Shown here in pieces: positions 58,504 to 64,000 of a stretch of 64,000 nt of DNA (positions are counted from its first letter, which is position 1; every line of letters starts with the position of its first letter). The notes below the pieces were generated by a model, which saw only the letters and a list, made by a program, of their open reading frames with translations, was not told the origin of the DNA and did not search any database. The translations under genes and the position numbers were made by a program. Origin of the DNA: Haemophilus parainfluenzae (lineage in GTDB: Bacteria; Pseudomonadota; Gammaproteobacteria; Enterobacterales; Pasteurellaceae); NCBI RefSeq assembly GCF_900450995.1, contig NZ_UGHY01000002.1, positions 1,855,001-1,919,000 of the forward strand, in the 5' to 3' direction.

Positions 58504-59883
58504 ATGGCAAAAGCTCCTAAAACCGCTTATGTATGTAATGATTGTGGTGCTGAGTTTTCGCGCTGGCAAGGGCAATGTTCAGCCTGTAAAGCGTGGAATA
58601 CGATTAGTGAAGTGCGGTTAATTTCAGCCTCAAATTCTGCAAAAAATGATCGTTTTAGTGGTTATGCAGGAGAAACCCGTGCAAAAATCCAAACACTTTC
58701 TGAAATTAGCTTACAAGAGACACCACGTTTCACCAGTGGATTTAAAGAATTAGATCGCGTGTTAGGCGGCGGGATCGTACCAGGGAGTGCCATTTTAATT
58801 GGTGGGCATCCTGGTGCAGGGAAAAGTACCTTGTTACTTCAAGTCATGTGCGGATTAGCGAAAAATATGACCGCACTTTATGTAACAGGGGAAGAGTCAC
58901 TTCAACAAGTGGCTATGCGAGCTAATCGCTTAAATCTGCCGACAGATAAATTAAATATGTTATCTGAAACCTCAGTTGAGCAAATTTGTAATTTGGCGGA
59001 TCAATTAAAACCGCAAATTATCGTAGTAGACTCGATTCAGGTTATGCATCTTTCAGATATTCAATCCTCTCCAGGGAGTGTGGCACAAGTGCGTGAATGT
59101 GCCTCTTTCCTGACTCGTTATGCGAAAACCCGACAGGTTGCCATCATTATGGTTGGGCATGTCACCAAAGACGGCACCCTTGCTGGTCCGAAAGTATTGG
59201 AACATGCCATTGACTGTTCGTTATTGCTGGAAGGAGAGGCTGATTCCCGTTTCCGTACGTTACGTAGTCATAAAAACCGTTTTGGCGCAGTGAATGAGCT
59301 AGGGGTATTCGGTATGACAGAGCAAGGATTGCGCGAAGTGAAAAATCCATCGGCAATTTTCTTAAGTCGTGGAGATGAACAAACGCCTGGTAGCTCGGTA
59401 ATGGTTCTTTGGGAAGGAACGCGTCCGCTTTTGGTGGAAATTCAAGCGTTAGTGGATCATTCCATGCTTGCAAATCCGCGCCGTGTGGCGGTGGGGTTAG
59501 AGCAAAATCGTTTAGCTTTATTGCTTGCGGTATTACATCGTCATGGTGGACTACAAATGTCGGATCAAGATGTTTTCGTGAATGTCGTTGGTGGTGTAAA
59601 AGTCGGGGAAACTGGAGCAGATCTTGCGTTATTGCTTGCATTAATTTCGAGTTTCCGTAATCGTCCATTGCCACAAGATTTAGTTGTCTTTGGTGAAGTC
59701 GGGTTAGCAGGTGAAATTCGTCCGGTAACTAGTGGTCAAGAACGCATTAGTGAAGCGGCAAAACATGGTTTTAAACGCGCGATTGTCCCTTTCGCCAATA
59801 AGCCGAAAAGTGCGGTTGAGAATATGGAAGTTTTTACGGTGAAAAAACTCGCTGATGCACTTGCCATTTTGGATAATTTCTAA
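58504..59883 (+). CDS. radA: DNA repair protein RadA
   Basis: This 459-residue RecA-like helicase speeds branch migration during recombination, including natural transformation. It has the zinc finger CNDC...CSAC (about 11-30), Walker A GGHPGAGKST (about 99-108), the RadA-specific KNRFG motif (about 258-262) and a C-terminal Lon-like domain. All key residues are present. Two uptake signals lie inside. Confidence 0.96.
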   Translation: MAKAPKTAYVCNDCGAEFSRWQGQCSACKAWNTISEVRLISASNSAKNDRFSGYAGETRAKIQTLSEISLQETPRFTSGFKELDRVLGGGIVPGSAILIGGHPGAGKSTLLLQVMCGLAKNMTALYVTGEESLQQVAMRANRLNLPTDKLNMLSETSVEQICNLADQLKPQIIVVDSIQVMHLSDIQSSPGSVAQVRECASFLTRYAKTRQVAIIMVGHVTKDGTLAGPKVLEHAIDCSLLLEGEADSRFRTLRSHKNRFGAVNELGVFGMTEQGLREVKNPSAIFLSRGDEQTPGSSVMVLWEGTRPLLVEIQALVDHSMLANPRRVAVGLEQNRLALLLAVLHRHGGLQMSDQDVFVNVVGGVKVGETGADLALLLALISSFRNRPLPQDLVVFGEVGLAGEIRPVTSGQERISEAAKHGFKRAIVPFANKPKSAVENMEVFTVKKLADALAILDNF

Positions 59884-59965
59884 AAAAATCTTGTCCTATT
59901 GTTGTCTGATTACTGAAAGTTTTTGATAAATTAGATAGAATATGCGCCGCACATAAGGAAAGGTT

Positions 59966-60445
59966 ATGGAAAAGAAATTAAATAAAGCGTTGGATAGCAT
60001 TGATATCAAAATCTTAAATGAATTACAACGCAACGGTAAAATCTCTAATATCGATTTATCAAAGAAAGTGGGGTTATCGCCAACGCCTTGTTTAGAAAGG
60101 GTAAAACGCTTAGAAAAACAAGGTGTGATTATGGGCTATCGGGCGCTATTAAATCCTGAATTACTGGATGCGCCTTTATTGGTGATCGTTGAAATTACGC
60201 TCGTGCGTGGTAAACCTGATGTTTTCGAAGAGTTTAATGCAGCGATTCAAGCGCTTGATGAAATTCTCGAATGTCATTTGGTATCAGGTGATTTCGATTA
60301 TTTACTCAAAACACGTGTAGCAGATATGGCGGCATATCGAAAATTATTGGGTACCACATTATTGCGCTTACCAGGTGTGAATGACACCCGAACTTATGTT
60401 GTAATGGAAGAAGTGAAACAAACTAATTATCTCGTACTAAAATAA
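59966..60445 (+). CDS. lrp: Leucine-responsive regulatory protein
   Basis: This 159-residue global regulator has an N-terminal HTH (IDIKILNELQRNGKISNIDLSKKVGLSPTPCLERV) and a C-terminal RAM/AsnC effector domain (about 70-155). Length and sequence are those of true Lrp and not a shorter AsnC paralogue. It starts 82 bp after radA and ends 3 bp before ftsK, as in other gamma-proteobacteria (lrp-ftsK-lolA-rarA). Confidence 0.92.
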   Translation: MEKKLNKALDSIDIKILNELQRNGKISNIDLSKKVGLSPTPCLERVKRLEKQGVIMGYRALLNPELLDAPLLVIVEITLVRGKPDVFEEFNAAIQALDEILECHLVSGDFDYLLKTRVADMAAYRKLLGTTLLRLPGVNDTRTYVVMEEVKQTNYLVLK

Positions 60446-60448
60446 AAA

Positions 60449-63238
60449 ATGATTAAACGAATTACAAAACGATTTACACCGAAACAATATTTAGCAGAAT
60501 TATTACTCGGATTGACCGCACTTTTAGGTTTATATTTAATCGTGGCATGGTCAAGCTATACGCCATTAGATAACTCTTGGTCTACAGCAAGTTTTCAAAC
60601 TGAAACCATCAATAAAGCCGGTGCTTTTGGCGCTTGGTTAATTGATGCGTTTTTTGTTTTTCTCGGCTATGTAGGTCATCTCATTCCGTTTGTCATTTTT
60701 ATCGTACCAATTTATTTACTGAAAACCAAAGCGGTGCATTCTCTCTCTGTAACCCGTATTGCATTACGTTCCTTTGGTTTTATTGCTCTCATCGTTGGCT
60801 TAACTATGATGGCAACATTGTTGCTTTCAAATACGAACTACTATTTAGCTGGTGGCGTGTTTGGTGGCAGCTTAGTGGTGAATTTATATCCTACACTCGG
60901 TAAGTTTGGCTGTATTTTAGTGGGCTTTATTTGTGCAGTTGTAGGCTTTATTTTCTGTTCCGGTGCATCATTAATTCGTTTAATTGTAAAATTCTACCAT
61001 TGGCTGACAATGAAAAATCAGCCGGCAGAAGAGGAGCATGTAGAACATACTTCTGTAGATGATCTTGAACAAATTGTGATTGAGGTACCTCAACAACTTG
61101 CTTTCTCTGATTCTCAATTGGAAACTGAATCTACAGAAGATGAAAAAGAGGAGGGGGCTGAAAATACCTTTGTTAAGCCCGAGCAACTCATTAATACTAG
61201 TGGGCTATCCTCACCGAGTGCTTCAGAGCCAGCAGATGTTGAAAAATTAGAAGATAAGTTTAAAGGCTTCACGGTTGAATCTGACAATTTACCGAATGTG
61301 TCTATTTCTGCCTCTTCTTCCGTTGAATTACCAACAAAAGAAGATTTTTCAGCAACATGGAAAAACTCACAAGTGAATTCTCAAAGTGCGGATGATTCAG
61401 ATGATATTTTTGAAGAAAATGTCATACCAAAAGTGTCACTAAAAACACCTGAAAATACGACTGCACTTTATCCTACTTATGATGAACCTTTAGAATCAGA
61501 CAATGATGGTTTAGAAGATGAACTAGCGCGTCAGTTTGCTGCGCAAGAGCAAGCTCGTATGCAAGAAATGGAAGTGCGAGCAAAAGCCTCAAATGCTGAA
61601 GATGCATTAAAAGTGATCTTGAATGAGCCGACAGCTTCGTCAGTTAAAGCGCGTGAAATTCATATTGAGAATGCAACTGAAACAACCTATAAGCCGTATT
61701 TCGATACGCTTATTCACCCAGCATTCCAACAACCAACGAATAAACGTGAAAAACCAACAACACCATTACCAAGTTTAGATTTACTTGAGCATCGTCCAAC
61801 GCAGGCTCAAGACATTACGCGTGAAGAGATTTTAGACACCTCCGCACGCATAGAACAACAATTAAAGAATTTTAATGTCAAAGCTACGGTACAAGATGTG
61901 TTAGTAGGGCCTGTGGTGACTCGTTATGAGCTTGAATTACAACCGGGTGTAAAAGCATCCAAAGTAACAAGTATAGATACCGATTTAGCACGTGCATTGA
62001 TGTTCCGTGCGATCCGTGTGGCAGAAGTGATTCCAGGCAAACCTTATATTGGTATTGAAACACCAAATGCGCACCGTCAAATGGTGCCATTGCGTGATGT
62101 GCTCGATAGCAATGAATTCCGTTCATCCACATCATTGCTTTCAATGGCTTTGGGTAAAGATATTAGCGGAAAACCCGTTGTGGTTGATTTGGCTAAAATG
62201 CCTCACTTGCTTGTCGCGGGTTCAACAGGCTCGGGTAAATCTGTTGGTGTGAATACCATGATTTTAAGTTTGCTTTTCCGTGTGACACCGGATGAAGTGA
62301 AATTTATTATGATTGACCCGAAAGTGGTTGAACTTTCTATTTATAACGATATTCCACACTTGCTTACTCCTGTGGTGACGGATATGAAAAAAGCGGCGAA
62401 TGCATTGCGTTGGTGCGTAGATGAAATGGAACGTCGTTATCAATTATTGTCAGCCTTACGTGTGCGTAACATTGAAGGGTATAACGAAAAAATTGAAGAA
62501 TATGAAAAACTCAATATGCCAATTCCAAATCCAATTTGGAAACCGGGTGATACAATGGATAAGATGCCGCCTCCATTAGAAAAATTGAGTTATATTGTTG
62601 TGATCGTTGATGAGTTTGCTGACTTAATGATGGTTGCAGGCAAACAAATTGAAGAGTTAATTGCTCGCTTAGCACAAAAAGCTCGTGCGATTGGTATCCA
62701 CTTGATTTTAGCAACACAACGCCCTTCAGTAGATGTAATTACAGGATTAATTAAAGCTAATATCCCAAGCCGTATTGCCTTTACTGTGGCAAGCAAAATT
62801 GACTCTAGAACGATTCTGGATCAGGGCGGTGCAGAAGCCTTATTGGGCCGTGGTGATATGTTATATTCAGGACAAGGCTCTTCAGATCTTGTTCGTGTAC
62901 ATGGTGCCTTTATGAGTGATGATGAGGTGGCGCGTGTAGCAGATGATTGGCGTGCACGCGGTAAACCAAATTATATTGATGGCATTTTAGACGGCGCGGA
63001 TGATGAAGATTCTGGTGAAAAACCAACGGCAAGCAGTGGCGATCTCGATGCATTATTTGATGAAGTCGTTGAGTTTGTATTAAGCACAGGCAATACCTCG
63101 ACTTCTTATGTTCAACGTAAATTTAGTGTTGGGTTTAACCGAGCTGCTCGAATTATGGATCAGCTCGAAGAACAAGGTATTTTAGGCCCAATGAAAAATG
63201 GAAAACGAGAAATTTTAGCTCGACGTTCCGAATATTAA
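60449..63238 (+). CDS. ftsK: DNA translocase FtsK
   Basis: This 929-residue septal motor segregates chromosome ends and activates XerCD at dif. It has four N-terminal membrane spans (about 15-180), an acidic variable linker (about 185-410) and the alpha/beta motor with Walker A AGSTGSGKS (about 590-598). The C-terminal gamma winged helix (about 865-929) reads KOPS. The linker is shorter than in E. coli (1329 residues), as is usual in Haemophilus. Confidence 0.96.
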   Translation: MIKRITKRFTPKQYLAELLLGLTALLGLYLIVAWSSYTPLDNSWSTASFQTETINKAGAFGAWLIDAFFVFLGYVGHLIPFVIFIVPIYLLKTKAVHSLSVTRIALRSFGFIALIVGLTMMATLLLSNTNYYLAGGVFGGSLVVNLYPTLGKFGCILVGFICAVVGFIFCSGASLIRLIVKFYHWLTMKNQPAEEEHVEHTSVDDLEQIVIEVPQQLAFSDSQLETESTEDEKEEGAENTFVKPEQLINTSGLSSPSASEPADVEKLEDKFKGFTVESDNLPNVSISASSSVELPTKEDFSATWKNSQVNSQSADDSDDIFEENVIPKVSLKTPENTTALYPTYDEPLESDNDGLEDELARQFAAQEQARMQEMEVRAKASNAEDALKVILNEPTASSVKAREIHIENATETTYKPYFDTLIHPAFQQPTNKREKPTTPLPSLDLLEHRPTQAQDITREEILDTSARIEQQLKNFNVKATVQDVLVGPVVTRYELELQPGVKASKVTSIDTDLARALMFRAIRVAEVIPGKPYIGIETPNAHRQMVPLRDVLDSNEFRSSTSLLSMALGKDISGKPVVVDLAKMPHLLVAGSTGSGKSVGVNTMILSLLFRVTPDEVKFIMIDPKVVELSIYNDIPHLLTPVVTDMKKAANALRWCVDEMERRYQLLSALRVRNIEGYNEKIEEYEKLNMPIPNPIWKPGDTMDKMPPPLEKLSYIVVIVDEFADLMMVAGKQIEELIARLAQKARAIGIHLILATQRPSVDVITGLIKANIPSRIAFTVASKIDSRTILDQGGAEALLGRGDMLYSGQGSSDLVRVHGAFMSDDEVARVADDWRARGKPNYIDGILDGADDEDSGEKPTASSGDLDALFDEVVEFVLSTGNTSTSYVQRKFSVGFNRAARIMDQLEEQGILGPMKNGKREILARRSEY

Positions 63239-63274
63239 TTCTCTTAAGTTTCACTTTACAAAAAGGAAAGTAGA

Positions 63275-63901
63275 ATGAAAAAAACATTATTAAAAATGAC
63301 CGCACTTACTGCGCTATTAAGTGTGAGTAATTTTGCTTTTGCCGATGCTGCTGATGAGCTGCAAAATCGCTTAAATCAAGTGACAGTATTGAGCGCTGAT
63401 TTCTCTCAAACCGTGACCTCTGTTGGCGGTAAAAACGTCCAACAAGGAAGTGGAAAACTTCAAATTAAACGTCCAAATCTTTTCCGTATGGATACCAAAT
63501 CACCACAAGAAACACAAATTATTGCAGATGGTAAAACCCTTTGGTATTACGATCCATTCGTGCAACAAGTGACTGCTCAATGGGTGAAGGATGCGGTAAA
63601 TAATACCCCTTTCGTCCTTTTAACCAGTAACGATAAAAGCCACTGGAATCAGTATTCAGTGACGCAGAATGCGGATACCTTTGTGTTAAAACCGAAGGCG
63701 AAAAATAGCAATATTAAACAATTTGATATTCGTGTAGATACAAATGGTGTGTTAAAAAATTTCAGCACCACAGAAAAAGATGGTCAAACCAATCTTTATG
63801 TGTTGCGTAACATTACAAATCAAACACTAGCTGATAGCTTATTCCAATTTAGCGTACCGAAAGGCGTGGAATTGGATGACCAACGTAAAGGTAAAAAATA
63901 A
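63275..63901 (+). CDS. lolA: Outer-membrane lipoprotein carrier LolA
   Basis: This 208-residue periplasmic chaperone carries lipoproteins from LolCDE to LolB (also encoded in this window). A signal peptide (1-23, ending NFAFA) precedes the unclosed beta-barrel with LSADFSQTV and [19 protein letters not shown]. An uptake signal (GACCGCACTTACT, about 63299-63310) is encoded within the signal peptide. It follows ftsK by 36 bp. Confidence 0.95.
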   Translation: MKKTLLKMTALTALLSVSNFAFADAADELQNRLNQVTVLSADFSQTVTSVGGKNVQQGSGKLQIKRPNLFRMDTKSPQETQIIADGKTLWYYDPFVQQVTAQWVKDAVNNTPFVLLTSNDKSHWNQYSVTQNADTFVLKPKAKNSNIKQFDIRVDTNGVLKNFSTTEKDGQTNLYVLRNITNQTLADSLFQFSVPKGVELDDQRKGKK

Positions 63902-63906
63902 TCCAT

Positions 63907-63937
63907 AAGGTGTGAATGATAATCTTCACACCTTTTG
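63907..63937 (+). terminator. Terminator of lolA
   Basis: AAGGTGTGAA and TTCACACCTT form a perfect 10-bp stem with a 7-nt loop, followed by TT. Confidence 0.7.
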
Positions 63938-63954
63938 CTTATTAAGGAAAGAAT

Positions 63955-64000
63955 ATGTCCAATCTTAATTTTGATTTTGCTGAAAATGACTTTCGCCCTT
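63955..64000 (+). CDS. rarA: Replication-associated recombination protein A (5' end only)
   Basis: Only 15 codons are in the window (MSNLNFDFAENDFRP...). The start sequence and the position after ftsK-lolA match RarA/MgsA, an AAA+ ATPase of stalled forks. AAGGAAAG precedes the ATG. The gene continues beyond the window. Confidence 0.75.
   Translation, partial: MSNLNFDFAENDFRP

Noticed and set aside
59162..59674. 170-codon minus-strand ORF inside radA
   Set aside because: Antisense shadow; the radA frame carries all known motifs.

Overview
The window is chromosomal DNA from a Pasteurellaceae bacterium, most likely Haemophilus parainfluenzae or a close relative. The evidence is about three dozen exact copies of the Haemophilus-type DNA uptake signal AAGTGCGGT, many as inverted pairs that act as transcription terminators. 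The housekeeping order is also Haemophilus-like (lpxL/hldE, gcvB/gcvA/rlmM, argR/mdh, lolB/ispE/prs, ftsK/lolA/rarA), and there is a type II-C CRISPR-Cas locus of the Neisseria/Haemophilus kind. The DNA is AT-rich and nearly every base is used. No rRNA or tRNA gene was recognised.

Layout. 64-1307: an IS3-family element whose transposase carries a nonsense codon. 1363-8521: an alpha-glucan cluster with a GntR/TreR-like regulator facing an operon that encodes a MalQ-GlgP fusion, an endonuclease/exonuclease/phosphatase-fold protein and a glucose-family PTS EIICB permease. This cluster has no exact uptake signal and resembles streptococcal genes, so it is probably acquired. 8719-18242: rnb, fabI, a Nif3-like gene, lpxL, hldE, rpsO, prlC and a DUF454 gene. 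18235-31708: an orphan solute-binding lipoprotein, a MerR regulator with an LplT-Aas fusion, ilvE, the GcvB small RNA with gcvA and rlmM, then cmoB, putP and rng. 31730-32973: an apparently intact copy of the same IS in the opposite orientation. 32999-35359: the MATE pump hmrM, ribE and a small membrane protein.

35377-42312 is the type II-C CRISPR-Cas system: 34 repeats and 33 spacers, then cas2, cas1 and cas9 on the minus strand, and a tracrRNA divergent from cas9. Each repeat ends in a consensus extended -10 box, so each spacer probably has its own promoter. crRNA transcription runs toward the cas genes and meets their transcription at a shared terminator. 42435-49219 holds dedA-family, rplY (with a likely attenuator leader), truA, accD, folC, yfcH, argR and mdh. 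49480-50731 is a second kind of IS3-family element with a frameshifted transposase. The remainder is prs, ispE, lolB, cca, ygiM, pit with its PhoU-like partner, a CYTH protein, radA, lrp, ftsK, lolA and the start of rarA.

The most interesting points are these. All three IS copies, representing two different elements, sit inside inverted-repeat uptake-signal hairpins with 3-bp target duplications, and the first element carries its own uptake signal. Two unannotated small-RNA candidates have a promoter, a body and an intrinsic terminator (12438-12522 minus; 49373-49451 plus, with a CRP site centred near -61). Two CRISPR spacers are identical except at two positions in the PAM-proximal end.
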